A DNA stretch of 64,000 bases from Novosphingobium sp. Leaf2. GTDB taxonomy: Bacteria > Pseudomonadota > Alphaproteobacteria > Sphingomonadales > Sphingomonadaceae. The stretch covers positions 434,001-498,000 of the forward strand of contig NZ_LMJY01000012.1 of assembly GCF_001421325.1 (NCBI RefSeq), written 5' to 3'. Every line of letters starts with the position of its first letter. The first letter of the stretch is position 1. Below, one piece after another: positions 46,302 to 54,349 of the stretch. Under the pieces are notes generated by a model, which did no database searches, was not told the DNA's origin, and saw only the letters and a list, made by a program, of their open reading frames with translations. Made by a program: the position numbers and the translations under genes.

Positions 46302-46319
46302 GGGGCAGGTTGCCGCCCC
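46302..46319 (-). terminator. Small hairpin behind crtZ
   Basis: GGGGC and GCCCC pair around an eight-base loop about 30 bases behind the crtZ stop on the minus strand. Short stem and no clear U-tract. Confidence 0.3.
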
Positions 46320-46347
46320 TTGCAATCATACGCAATATATCGGTCGC

Positions 46348-46869
46348 TTAGCGATCCTCTACCGCGTCGCGCAGCACCGCGATGCCGCGTTCGCGCTGGA
46401 CCTTCAGTTCGCGCTTCAACTGCGCCGGGTCGCGCGCCACCACGAACCCGAAGCTGACCCCGCCCTCCTTGCCGATCGTGGCGTGATGCAGCTTGTGGGC
46501 CTGCACCAGCCGCTTGGCGTAGCCGCGCTTGGGCACCCATTTGAAATAGCGCTGGTGGACCAGCCCGTCGTGGATCAGCGTGTAGATGACACCATAGATC
46601 AGCACGCCCAGCCCGATCCAAGTGCCCGGCGCCCACGCCGATGCACCCATCACCAGCGGTGATCCCAGGGCGAACATGGCGATACTCAGCCCTGCGCCGA
46701 ACACCGCATACAGATCGTTGCGCTCAAGCAGGTTGTTGTGCGGTTCGTGATGATCGCGATGCCAGCCCCAGCCAAAGCCGTGCATCACATACTTGTGGCT
46801 GGACCACGCGACGAATTCCATCGCGGCAACGGTGGCAAGAACGATAACGATGATGGCAGGCAGCGACAT
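46348..46869 (-). CDS. crtZ: Beta-carotene hydroxylase, CrtZ type
   Basis: The product is 173 residues from ATG 46869 (MSLPAIIVIVLATVAAMEF); a TTG at 46905 with GGGAGG upstream is an alternative. It is a membrane di-iron enzyme with the four histidine clusters HKYVMH, HRDHH, HDGLVHQ and HKLHH, as in CrtZ and the fatty-acid hydroxylase superfamily. It adds 3-hydroxyls to beta-carotene rings, giving zeaxanthin-type pigments common in sphingomonads. No other crt genes are adjacent. Confidence 0.92.
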   Translation of the reverse strand: MSLPAIIVIVLATVAAMEFVAWSSHKYVMHGFGWGWHRDHHEPHNNLLERNDLYAVFGAGLSIAMFALGSPLVMGASAWAPGTWIGLGVLIYGVIYTLIHDGLVHQRYFKWVPKRGYAKRLVQAHKLHHATIGKEGGVSFGFVVARDPAQLKRELKVQRERGIAVLRDAVEDR

Positions 46870-47075
46870 GGCCAGCGCTATAGCGCCAAAGCCGGGCGCA
46901 AACAAAGCCTCCCGTCATCCTGCCGGGCGGGGCCTTGCGACACTCTCTTACAATCGTCGACACGCCTGCGACGGGTCGTCTAGCTGACGTTCAGCTTGGG
47001 AGGCTTAAATCTGAATGCATCGAGACGGCGCCAACATCCGTCCGAACAATCAGATTGAAGCAACAGGAGTTACTC

Positions 47076-47435
47076 ATGCGCAAGTTCACCAAGATCGTCG
47101 CCCCCGCGCTTATCGCCGCCCTTGGCCTGTCGGCCGCCGCGCCTGCCATGGCGCAGCCGATGCGCCATCAGCAGCAGACCATGCGCCATGCCGACATCCG
47201 CGCCGACATCTCCGGCCTGCGCGCCCAGATCGACCGTGCCGCCCAGCGCCGCACCATCTCTCCGCGCGAAGCGGCAGGCCTGCGCAATCAGGCCGCCCAA
47301 GTCCAGCGCCTGTATGCGCAGTATGCCCGCGATGGTTTGAGCGCCCGGGAAACGCGGATGCTGGAAACCCGCGTGAATCAGGTCCGCGTGGCCCTGCATA
47401 TGGAACGCCGCGATTATGACGGACGCCGCGGCTAA
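47076..47435 (+). CDS. Small periplasmic helical protein
   Basis: The ATG at 47076 with CAGGAG upstream gives 119 residues. A clear signal peptide ends in AAAPAMAQP. The mature part is charged and helical (RADISGLRAQIDRAAQRRTI and GLRNQAAQVQRLYAQYARDG), with His/Met/Gln near its start, and resembles short periplasmic stress proteins of the Spy/LTXXQ kind only loosely. It is not assigned. A hairpin follows and leuC begins 94 bases downstream. Confidence 0.78.
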   Translation: MRKFTKIVAPALIAALGLSAAAPAMAQPMRHQQQTMRHADIRADISGLRAQIDRAAQRRTISPREAAGLRNQAAQVQRLYAQYARDGLSARETRMLETRVNQVRVALHMERRDYDGRRG

Positions 47436-47475
47436 AACCCGCGCTGCTGCCCGCAGAACGATAATTGCCTGAAAC

Positions 47476-47514
47476 GGCGCGCCGGCACCGCTTGAATTGC
47501 GGGGCCGGCGCGCC
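47476..47514 (+). terminator. Strong hairpin before leuC
   Basis: GGCGCGCCGGC (47476-47486) and GCCGGCGCGCC (47504-47514) pair perfectly over 11 bases with a 17-base loop. It follows the periplasmic protein gene by 40 bases and ends 15 bases before the leuC ATG. There is no U-tract, so it may also act on leuC translation. Confidence 0.55.
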
Positions 47515-47529
47515 TATTCGCCCATAATC

Positions 47530-48981
47530 ATGACACAGCACCCGCGCACGCTTTACCAGAAGATCTGGGACGCCCATGTCGTCGACCGCCGCGACGATGG
47601 AACCTGCCTCATCTATATCGACCGACACCTCGTTCACGAAGTGACGAGCCCGCAGGCCTTCGAAGCCTTGCGCGCCGCTGGCCGACCCGTGCGCCGCCCT
47701 GACCTTACGCTCGCGGTGCCCGATCACAACCTGCCCACCACCGCGCGCCGCGATGCCGCCGGCAACCGCGTGCCGATCGCCGATCGCGAAAGCGCGCAGC
47801 AGTTGGCCGCACTCGAAGTGAACGCGCCCGAATTCGGGATCCGCTACATCGGCGATGCCGATGTGGAGCAGGGCATCGTCCATGTCGTGGGCCCCGAACA
47901 GGGCTTCTCGCTGCCGGGTGCCACGATCGTGTGCGGTGACAGCCACACCGCCTGCCACGGTGGCGTGGGTGCCCTCGCCTTCGGGATCGGCACCAGCGAG
48001 GTGGAGCACGTGCTCGCCACGCAAACCTTGCTGCTCAAGCAGTCCAAAACGCTGGAGATCCGCGTGGAAGGCACGTTGGGCGCAGGGGTTACGCCCAAGG
48101 ACGTGATCCTGCACATCATCGGCGTGATCGGCACCGCCGGCGGCACCGGCTACGTCATCGAATATCGCGGCAACGTGTTTGCAGAGATGTCGGTCGAAGG
48201 ACGACTGACCGTGTGTAACATGTCGATCGAAGGCGGCGCGCGTGCCGGCCTCGTCGCGCCGGACGAAACTACGTTCGCGTATCTCAAGGGCCGTCCCTAC
48301 GCACCCGTAAGTGCCGACTGGGACAAGGCGGTCGCCTGGTGGAAAAGCCTGGCGAGTGACGAAGGCGCGGTCTTCGACAAGTCGGTATTCATCCGCGCCG
48401 AGGACATCCAGCCCACCGTCACCTGGGGCACCAGCCCTGAGGACACCGCCGCGATCGGCGGTGTGGTGCCCGCCCCCGAAGACTTCGCGGACGCCTCCAA
48501 GCGCGATGCGGTGAAGGTGAGCCTGGACTACATGGGCCTGACGCCTGGTACCCGGCTGACTGACGTGGAAGTGCAGAACGTATTCATCGGCAGCTGCACC
48601 AACAGCCGCATCGAGGACATTCGCGCCGCCGCCGCCGTGCTCAAAGGCCGGCACAAGGCCGACAACGTCAAATGGGCGATCATCGTGCCCGGCTCTGGCC
48701 TCGTGAAGCAGCAGGCGGAAGCCGAAGGGCTGGACAAGATCATCACCGATGCCGGCATCGAATGGCGTGAACCCGGCTGCTCGGCCTGCCTGGCGATGAA
48801 CCCGGACAAGGTGCCGCCCGGCGAACGCTGCGCGTCCACCAGCAACCGCAACTTCACTGGCCGCCAGGGCCCCGGCGCGCGCACCCACCTGATGAGCCCG
48901 GCGATGGCCGCCGCCGCGGCGGTTACCGGGCACCTTACCGACGTGCGCGATCTGCCTGTTTTGGCTGAAGCCGCGAACTGA
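47530..48981 (+). CDS. leuC: 3-isopropylmalate dehydratase large subunit
   Basis: The ATG at 47530 gives 483 residues ([16 protein letters not shown]). The aconitase-family 4Fe-4S ligands are visible: Cys in [13 protein letters not shown] near 356 and the CSACLAM pair near 417-420. [20 protein letters not shown] and [19 protein letters not shown] are substrate-site blocks. With LeuD it isomerises 2- to 3-isopropylmalate in leucine synthesis. The leader hairpin ends 15 bases upstream. A small membrane-protein gene separates it from leuD. Confidence 0.96.
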   Translation: MTQHPRTLYQKIWDAHVVDRRDDGTCLIYIDRHLVHEVTSPQAFEALRAAGRPVRRPDLTLAVPDHNLPTTARRDAAGNRVPIADRESAQQLAALEVNAPEFGIRYIGDADVEQGIVHVVGPEQGFSLPGATIVCGDSHTACHGGVGALAFGIGTSEVEHVLATQTLLLKQSKTLEIRVEGTLGAGVTPKDVILHIIGVIGTAGGTGYVIEYRGNVFAEMSVEGRLTVCNMSIEGGARAGLVAPDETTFAYLKGRPYAPVSADWDKAVAWWKSLASDEGAVFDKSVFIRAEDIQPTVTWGTSPEDTAAIGGVVPAPEDFADASKRDAVKVSLDYMGLTPGTRLTDVEVQNVFIGSCTNSRIEDIRAAAAVLKGRHKADNVKWAIIVPGSGLVKQQAEAEGLDKIITDAGIEWREPGCSACLAMNPDKVPPGERCASTSNRNFTGRQGPGARTHLMSPAMAAAAAVTGHLTDVRDLPVLAEAAN

Positions 48982-48994
48982 TAGGATCGAAACC

Positions 48995-49177
48995 ATGTCC
49001 AAAGACTCGGAAAACTCGCTGGCGTCCAAAGCCGCCATTGCCGCCGGCGCCGCCATCGGCTCCGCCGCGGTTGCCGCCGCCGTGATGTTCGTCAAGCGTC
49101 GCAACGATCGCAAGGCCGCCGGACAGCAGCCCCCCGCTACCGGCACCGCACCCCACTATCCGCCCGAGACCGACTGA
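48995..49177 (+). CDS. Small single-span membrane protein between leuC and leuD
   Basis: The 60-residue protein has a short polar start ([12 protein letters not shown]), one Ala/Gly-rich membrane helix ([20 protein letters not shown]), a basic stop-transfer KRRNDRK and a Pro-rich tail. It lies 13 bases after leuC and its stop overlaps the leuD ATG (TGATG), so it is translated with the leucine operon. I do not know a function; it resembles no leucine enzyme. Confidence 0.75.
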   Translation: MSKDSENSLASKAAIAAGAAIGSAAVAAAVMFVKRRNDRKAAGQQPPATGTAPHYPPETD

Positions 49178-49779
49178 TGCAGGCGATCGATCACGTTGCC
49201 GGCAAGGCGATCCCGTTCGGCCGCAAGAACGTCGACACCGACGTCATCATCCCGGCCCACTGGCTGAAGACGATCACGCGCGAAGGCCTGGGCCAGGGCG
49301 CGTTCGAAGCGCTGAAGGCAGAGCCGGGCAACGTCTTCACCGACCCGCGCTGGGCCGGCGCGCCGATCCTGATCGCCGGGGACAATTTCGGCTGCGGGTC
49401 CAGCCGCGAACATGCCGCCTGGGCCTTGCTCGACATGGGCATCACCTGCGTGATCGCCCCCAGCTTTTCGGACATCTTTTCCGGCAACGCCTTCAAGAAC
49501 GGCATCCTCACCGTGGCGCTGCCGCAAGACGCGATCGACCGTCTGATGGAAGTGGCACAGCACCACCCGATCGACGTGGACCTCGATACGCAAACCGTGA
49601 CCACGCCGTTCCAGGATCGCTTCACCTTCGAACTGGACGCTTTTCGCAAGCACTGCCTGCTCAATGGGCTGGACGAAGTAGGGCTGACGATGGCGCAGGG
49701 AGATGCGATCGCGGCGCACGAAGCCAGATCGCGTGAGGCTTTGCCGTTCCTGGCCCGCACGCCGGCCAGCGTGGCATAA
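49177..49779 (+). CDS. leuD: 3-isopropylmalate dehydratase small subunit
   Basis: The 200-residue LeuD has [18 protein letters not shown] near residues 11-28, [18 protein letters not shown] near 69-86, and [17 protein letters not shown]. It forms the active dehydratase with LeuC in the cytosol. Translation is coupled to the small membrane protein upstream by TGATG. Confidence 0.96.
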   Translation: MQAIDHVAGKAIPFGRKNVDTDVIIPAHWLKTITREGLGQGAFEALKAEPGNVFTDPRWAGAPILIAGDNFGCGSSREHAAWALLDMGITCVIAPSFSDIFSGNAFKNGILTVALPQDAIDRLMEVAQHHPIDVDLDTQTVTTPFQDRFTFELDAFRKHCLLNGLDEVGLTMAQGDAIAAHEARSREALPFLARTPASVA

Positions 49780-49876
49780 CGCGAATCGGGATTGAACCCC
49801 GGCCCCGCGCAGCCTATCGCCAGAACCCGAGCCCGGTCTTTGCTTTTGCGAGGCCTTTTCACATGCGAGGTGTCTG

Positions 49877-50194
49877 ATGACAGGTTTCCAGGACCGCGAG
49901 CGTGCCGAAGCAGAGCAGTTCGCGCATGATGCCGACACGCTGTTTCGCATCCAGGCCCGCCGGAACCGCCTGCTGGGCGAATGGGCGGCGCAGCGCATGA
50001 AGCTGTCTCCGGCGGAAACCGAAGCCTATGCCAAGGGCGTCGTGCAGGCAGACTTCGAGGAAGCCGGCGACGAGGACGTAATCCGCAAGCTGATGGGTGA
50101 CATTATCGCGGCGGGCGCGGACACGACCGAAGGCGAAGTGCGCCTGATGCTGGAAGCCAAACAGGTCGAAGCGCGCCGCCAGTTCCTGACGTAA
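49877..50194 (+). CDS. F1FO-ATPase zeta inhibitor subunit (DUF1476)
   Basis: The 105-residue helical protein fits DUF1476: MTGFQDRERAEAEQFAHDAD, then FRIQARRNRLLGEWAAQRM, with VIRKLMGDIIAAGADTTEGE near the C-terminus. In Paracoccus the orthologue (zeta) blocks ATP hydrolysis by the F1FO-ATPase. The family is restricted to alphaproteobacteria, which supports the taxonomic call. It stands just before bolA and grxD on the same strand, 12 bases from bolA. Confidence 0.93.
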   Translation: MTGFQDRERAEAEQFAHDADTLFRIQARRNRLLGEWAAQRMKLSPAETEAYAKGVVQADFEEAGDEDVIRKLMGDIIAAGADTTEGEVRLMLEAKQVEARRQFLT

Positions 50195-50205
50195 GGATGT
50201 AAATC

Positions 50206-50439
50206 ATGGGCATGTCTGCCATCGAAATCGAAACGCTGATCCGTGCCGCGCTGCCGGACGCACAAGTCACCATCACCGACCTTGCCGGTGATGGTGATCA
50301 TTATGCTGCGCACGTTGAGTCTGCTGCCTTCGCAGGCAAGCCGCGCGTGGCCCAGCACAAGCTGGTCTACGAAGCACTGGGTGGCCGGATGGGCGGCGTG
50401 CTGCACGCCTTGCAACTCACCACCGCCGTCCCCAACTGA
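50206..50439 (+). CDS. BolA-family protein
   Basis: The 77-residue protein has IEIETLIRAALPDAQVTITD, GDHYAAHVESAAFAGKPRVA and QHKLVYEALGGRMGGVLHAL, the full BolA fold with its conserved His. BolA proteins hold a 2Fe-2S cluster together with a monothiol glutaredoxin, which is the next gene. ATG 50212 is an alternative start. It is likely cotranscribed with the zeta gene and grxD. Confidence 0.94.
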   Translation: MGMSAIEIETLIRAALPDAQVTITDLAGDGDHYAAHVESAAFAGKPRVAQHKLVYEALGGRMGGVLHALQLTTAVPN

Positions 50440-50469
50440 TCAGCCTACAATTTGCCAAAGGTTTACGAG

Positions 50470-50799
50470 ATGTCCGACGTCAACACCCGCATCGATAGCA
50501 TTGTGAAAAGCAACGATGTCGTGCTGTTCATGAAGGGAACGCCGCTGTTCCCGCAGTGCGGCTTCTCCAGCCAGGCCATCGCGATCCTGGAACACGTGGG
50601 CGTGCCTTACGAAAGCGTGGACGTGTTGCAGGACATGGAGATCCGCCAGGGCATCAAGGCCTTTTCCGACTGGCCGACGATCCCCCAGCTGTACGTGAAG
50701 GGTGAGTTTGTGGGCGGCAGCGACATCATGATGGAAATGTACGAAGCGGGCGAACTGCACCAGTTGATGGCCGACAGCGGTATCGCTGCACAGGCCTGA
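50470..50799 (+). CDS. grxD: Monothiol glutaredoxin (Grx4 type)
   Basis: The ATG at 50470 gives 109 residues ([20 protein letters not shown]). The monothiol active site is CGFS in [10 protein letters not shown] near residues 29-38, preceded by [28 protein letters not shown] completes the glutathione site. CGFS glutaredoxins carry 2Fe-2S clusters and pair with BolA, whose gene lies 30 bases upstream. A strong terminator ends the operon 20 bases downstream. Confidence 0.96.
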   Translation: MSDVNTRIDSIVKSNDVVLFMKGTPLFPQCGFSSQAIAILEHVGVPYESVDVLQDMEIRQGIKAFSDWPTIPQLYVKGEFVGGSDIMMEMYEAGELHQLMADSGIAAQA

Positions 50800-50819
50800 A
50801 ACCGTTCGATGAATTTGCG

Positions 50820-50852
50820 AAAGCCCGGGGGCCTGGCGCCTCGGGCTTTTTC
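50820..50852 (+). terminator. Rho-independent terminator behind grxD
   Basis: AAAGCCCG and CGGGCTTT pair, with a further GC-rich inner stem, and five T follow. It ends the zeta-bolA-grxD group. Confidence 0.9.
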
Positions 50853-51113
50853 GTGGCTGGCGGGGGAATACCCTTGCATGAATGTCCGGGGAGGCGGGAC
50901 CGGGAGACTAAACCAGCCCCGCCTCTAGCAAGGACTGCTACGGGTACGGATTACTCTAAGCACGAGGCGTGCCAATACGCATTTTGCCGTGATTTGCGGG
51001 CATTCCTTGTCACCCACTGCTGGTTTCCCCGAGGTCAGGTGTAAACGATCCCGACACAACATGTGCCGGCGACGGCATTGCTACTTGCGGTATGCCCCCT
51101 TCCCGGCAAGACC
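50853..51113. other. Gene-free region with one hairpin
   Basis: No protein-like frame is seen. GAGGCGGG (50891-50898) and CCCGCCTC (50918-50925) form a perfect eight-base stem with a 19-base loop. The rest shows no promoter, RNA gene or repeat I can name; the Nudix promoter should lie near its end. Confidence 0.4.
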
Positions 51114-51914
51114 ATGATGATGATTACCGCACCATCAGACCAACCTATGCCGAAGGACGGCCCGGTCGTATCGCCCGCGGCCACCGTGGTGGTTATGCGC
51201 AATGCCCCCGGCGGCGGCCCTCCCGAACTGCTGATGGTGCAGCGCGCGCAAGCCATGCGCTTTGCCGGCGGTGCCACGGTATTTCCGGGCGGGCGCGTGG
51301 ACCCTGCCGATTACGAGTTGGCGGAGCGTCTGGCACCGCAGCAGCCCCCGGAGCTTGCCGCCGCCCGCGTGGCGGCGATCCGGGAAACGCTTGAGGAAAC
51401 CGGCCTGCTGATCGCCACGCACGACCCTGTCAGCGCGGCCGACGCTGCTGCCGCCCGGGCCCTGCTGCTGGGCAGCGGGCGGCTGGATACGGTGCTGGAA
51501 CGCTATGGCTGGACGCTCGATCTGGATGCGCTGTGCCTCTTCGCGCACTGGTGTCCGGCCCTTCTGCCCCGCGCCTTCGACACGCGCTTTTTCCTGACCG
51601 ACCTTGGCACCGGCGCGGTGGATCTGCAGGTGGATGGCACGGAAAATGCCCGGCTGTTCTGGGTCACCGCGGGCACGGCGCTGGACATGGCGGACCGGGG
51701 CGAGATTTCGGTGATATTCCCGACCCGCCGTAATCTGGAACGGCTGGCGCTGTATGAAAGCCATGCCCATGCGCTGGAGCAGATCGCCGCCTACCCCGTC
51801 GTGCGTATCCAGCCTGTGGTGCAAAGCCGGCCGGACGGCGACTGGTTGGTGTTTCCGGAAGGGCTTGGCTACCCGGTAACCGGTGAACGGGTGGACACCG
51901 CCAAACGCGGCTGA
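51114..51914 (+). CDS. Nudix hydrolase
   Basis: Three ATGs in a row (51114, 51117, 51120) start a 266-residue protein; the first is used. The Nudix box is RETLEETGLLI near residue 100, with the upstream FPGGRVDPADYELAERL block typical of the long-insert branch close to NUDT19/CoA-type hydrolases. ATVVVMRNAPGGGPPELLMV is the first strand. It cleaves a nucleoside diphosphate linked to an unknown group, perhaps CoA. It converges with the PilZ gene eight bases away. Confidence 0.88.
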   Translation: MMMITAPSDQPMPKDGPVVSPAATVVVMRNAPGGGPPELLMVQRAQAMRFAGGATVFPGGRVDPADYELAERLAPQQPPELAAARVAAIRETLEETGLLIATHDPVSAADAAAARALLLGSGRLDTVLERYGWTLDLDALCLFAHWCPALLPRAFDTRFFLTDLGTGAVDLQVDGTENARLFWVTAGTALDMADRGEISVIFPTRRNLERLALYESHAHALEQIAAYPVVRIQPVVQSRPDGDWLVFPEGLGYPVTGERVDTAKRG

Positions 51915-51921
51915 TGCGCTT

Positions 51922-52236
51922 TCAGGCGCGGCGCTGGACGGCAAAAGCCGTGGCGATGTGGTCCAGCACCGGGCCATACAGCGGGCGATCGAATTCCACC
52001 CCAGCCAGATCGCGCGTTACCCACCGCACCACACCGGGCAGGCCTTCCATGCCCGTGGGGCGAATGATCAGCCGGGTACCTACCCGAAAATACAGCCCGT
52101 TCATACGCAGGCAGCACCCTTCAGCGGAAATGTCGGAAATCTGACCGTCATCGCGCATCCCGCTTTGCGTGCGGCACTGCACCGCCAAGGCAACCGGGCG
52201 GCGCATCGATCGACGGGCAAGAACGGGGCGGGTCAT
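51922..52236 (-). CDS. PilZ-domain protein
   Basis: From ATG 52236 the product is 104 residues (MTRPVLARRSMRRPVALAVQ); GTG 52254 is possible. PilZ features are the basic RRSMRRPVAL start, ISDISAEGCCLRMNG with D-x-S-x-x-G, and VVRWVTRDLAGVEFDRPL at the end. It should bind cyclic di-GMP. It is the second lone PilZ domain in the window and lies just after the MFS gene on the same strand. Confidence 0.83.
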   Translation of the reverse strand: MTRPVLARRSMRRPVALAVQCRTQSGMRDDGQISDISAEGCCLRMNGLYFRVGTRLIIRPTGMEGLPGVVRWVTRDLAGVEFDRPLYGPVLDHIATAFAVQRRA

Positions 52237-52268
52237 GCGAAACACAATACGCACGACCCGCTTAACAA

Positions 52269-53579
52269 TCAGCTAAACACAGGCTCGTCAGCCACAGGGG
52301 GGGCCGGCTTGCGGGCGAATAGGCCGAACCCGGCAATCACCGCATAGCAGGCCGCCGGCAGGACCAGGGCCACCGCCAGATTGCCCCCTGCGGCATCGGC
52401 GATCGCGCCGGTCGCGAGCGGCACGATCGCACCGCCGCAGATCGCCACGTTGATGATGCCCGAACCGTCTGCCGCGCGCAGGCCCAGCCTTTCGCTCGCC
52501 AGGCTAAAGATGGTGGGGAACATGATCGAGTTCATCAGGCCGATCGCCAGCAGCGAATAGCCGGCGACATGCCCGGTGGTGGTGACGGACACGGCAATCA
52601 GCGCGATCGCGGCGCAGGCATTGAAGGCCAGCACAAGACCGGGGTTCAGCACGCGCAGCGCCGCCGACCCGATGAAGCGGCCGATCATGGCGCCCAGCCA
52701 GTAGACGAAGATGAGGTGCCCGGCAGACTGTTCTGCCAGCGCCATGACGCGCGGCTGCATGAGGTAGCTGACGATCAGCGACCCGATCGACACTTCCGCG
52801 CCGACATACAGGAAAATGCACAAGGCGCCGTAGCCAAACCGTGGGCGCTTGAGCAGGCTGAATCCGGCAAAGCCCTTGCTATCGGCATGGGTCTGCTCGG
52901 GCAGGCGATTGCGGAACATCCACACGGCGGCGGCAACCAGCGCCAGCGCAACGGCAATGCCCAGATACCCGTAAACGATCGCCTGGCTCTCCGCGCTGCG
53001 GTACGCATCGAGCGCGGCGCCGGACAAGTCCTTGGCGGATACCTTGCTGAGACTACCCAGGATCAGCGCCGACCCGGCAATTGGGAAAAGCGTGGTGCCC
53101 AGCGAGTTGAACGCCTGCGCGAAAGTGAGGCGCGAGCTGGTCGTCTCCGGCTTGCCCAGCAGGCTGATCAGCGGATTAGACACGACCTGCACAATCACCA
53201 CGCCGGCGGCCAGCACGAAATACGCGGCAAGGAACAGCCAGTACGTGGCAGTCTGCGAGGCCGGGATGAACGCGAGGCACCCCGCGATCATGACGATGAG
53301 GCCGATCGCGGCGCCGCGCATGTAGCCGACCTTGCGCACCAGCATGGCACCGGGGATGCCGATCAGCGCATAAGCGGCGAAGAAGCAGAACTGCACCAGC
53401 ATCGCCTGCGTGTAGGTGAGTGTGAACAATTCCTTTAGCTTGGGAATGATCACGTCGTTCAGGCTGGTGATGCCACCGAAGATGAAGAACAGCCCCATCA
53501 CGAAGTAGCGCAGTTCGGGTGCGTCGACATATCCGCCGGGCGCGGTGTCGGTGCCGCTTTTGTCCATCATGACGGCCAT
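52269..53579 (-). CDS. MFS sugar transporter, FucP/GluP family
   Basis: The ATG at 53579 with GGAG nine bases upstream gives 436 residues; a longer open frame exists without family sequence. Twelve membrane segments are visible. FFIFGGITSLNDVIIPKLKE near residues 35-54 and QVVSNPLISLLGKPETTSSR near 131-150 are the FucP-family signatures, used for proton symport of fucose, glucose/galactose or N-acetylglucosamine. No sugar enzyme or regulator is adjacent, so the substrate stays open. Confidence 0.92.
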   Translation of the reverse strand: MAVMMDKSGTDTAPGGYVDAPELRYFVMGLFFIFGGITSLNDVIIPKLKELFTLTYTQAMLVQFCFFAAYALIGIPGAMLVRKVGYMRGAAIGLIVMIAGCLAFIPASQTATYWLFLAAYFVLAAGVVIVQVVSNPLISLLGKPETTSSRLTFAQAFNSLGTTLFPIAGSALILGSLSKVSAKDLSGAALDAYRSAESQAIVYGYLGIAVALALVAAAVWMFRNRLPEQTHADSKGFAGFSLLKRPRFGYGALCIFLYVGAEVSIGSLIVSYLMQPRVMALAEQSAGHLIFVYWLGAMIGRFIGSAALRVLNPGLVLAFNACAAIALIAVSVTTTGHVAGYSLLAIGLMNSIMFPTIFSLASERLGLRAADGSGIINVAICGGAIVPLATGAIADAAGGNLAVALVLPAACYAVIAGFGLFARKPAPPVADEPVFS

Positions 53580-53794
53580 GGCCGTGGGTTCTCCGAAGGC
53601 TGAAGGTATGAGCCACCGTCTTTGCGCGGTTTGGCCGCTCACGGCAAGCCGCCATGAGGGTGTTGCCACCAGCCGGAGAGGTCTGGCGATTGGTCCTTTT
53701 ATGCAAGGCTCAACTTGCGGGCCGTTTCAGCACGACGACCTGGGTTGGTAAAGGCGGGCCGGATGCAAGCCCGCTTTCCCGAATGCCAATTGCC

Positions 53795-54172
53795 TCAGCG
53801 GTGGCCGCGATGGCTGCCCGGTCCGCCGCGCCCGCCGCCGAACTGGGGCATGTGCATGCCCTGCTGCGGACGGAACTGGCCGCGCATCGGCTGGTAGCGG
53901 TTCTGCCCCATAGGTGCCTGACGCATGAAGTGGTTGCGATCCGCACGACGGAAGCGACGATCGCCATCGCGGTTGCGATAGTAGAAATAATTGTCGCGGC
54001 CCCAGTAGCCATCGTAAATGGGCCCGTAGAACCCATCGTAATAGCCATCGTACGCGTAGGGCGTGCCCCAACCGACTGACGAGTAGCCGTATCCGCCATA
54101 CCCGTCGGTTGCGCAGGCGCTGAGGGACAATGTTGTGCCGGCCAATGCCAGCGCCAGGATTTTCACGTTCAT
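53795..54172 (-). CDS. Tyr/Gly-rich lipoprotein
   Basis: From ATG 54172 the product is 125 residues (MNVKILALALAGTTLSLSAC), a lipoprotein signal with the lipobox LSAC. The mature part is rich in Tyr, Gly and Asp (YDGYYDGFYGPIYDGYWG), then Arg-rich (RNRDGDRRFRRADRN) and Met/Gln/Pro-rich near the end. No family is recognised. A perfect EcfG-type promoter lies 56-80 bases upstream, so it is probably an envelope protein of the general stress response. Confidence 0.82.
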   Translation of the reverse strand: MNVKILALALAGTTLSLSACATDGYGGYGYSSVGWGTPYAYDGYYDGFYGPIYDGYWGRDNYFYYRNRDGDRRFRRADRNHFMRQAPMGQNRYQPMRGQFRPQQGMHMPQFGGGRGGPGSHRGHR

Positions 54173-54227
54173 GGGGCACACCTTTCAGGGCGGGCGACCC
54201 GACATGGCCGCTCATGTTGAAAGATGG

Positions 54228-54252
54228 AACGCGTGCATTTGCAACCGGTTCC
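54228..54252 (-). promoter_or_regulatory. Perfect EcfG-type promoter for the lipoprotein gene
   Basis: On the minus strand GGAAC (54252-54248) and CGTT (54231-54228) are separated by exactly 16 bases, an exact match to the alphaproteobacterial general stress consensus. It sits 56 bases before the lipoprotein start. Confidence 0.68.
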
Positions 54253-54349
54253 GGGCGGCACTTTGCGGTATACCTAAGAAAGGGCGACACCGCGCGGCGC
54301 CGCCCCTTCCCCTGATCATCCGCCCTGACGGGCCGCCATGACTACCGGC

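Noticed and set aside
47110..49146. 678-codon minus-strand frame opposite leuC
   Set aside because: Antisense to LeuC, whose cluster cysteines and full length are unmistakable.
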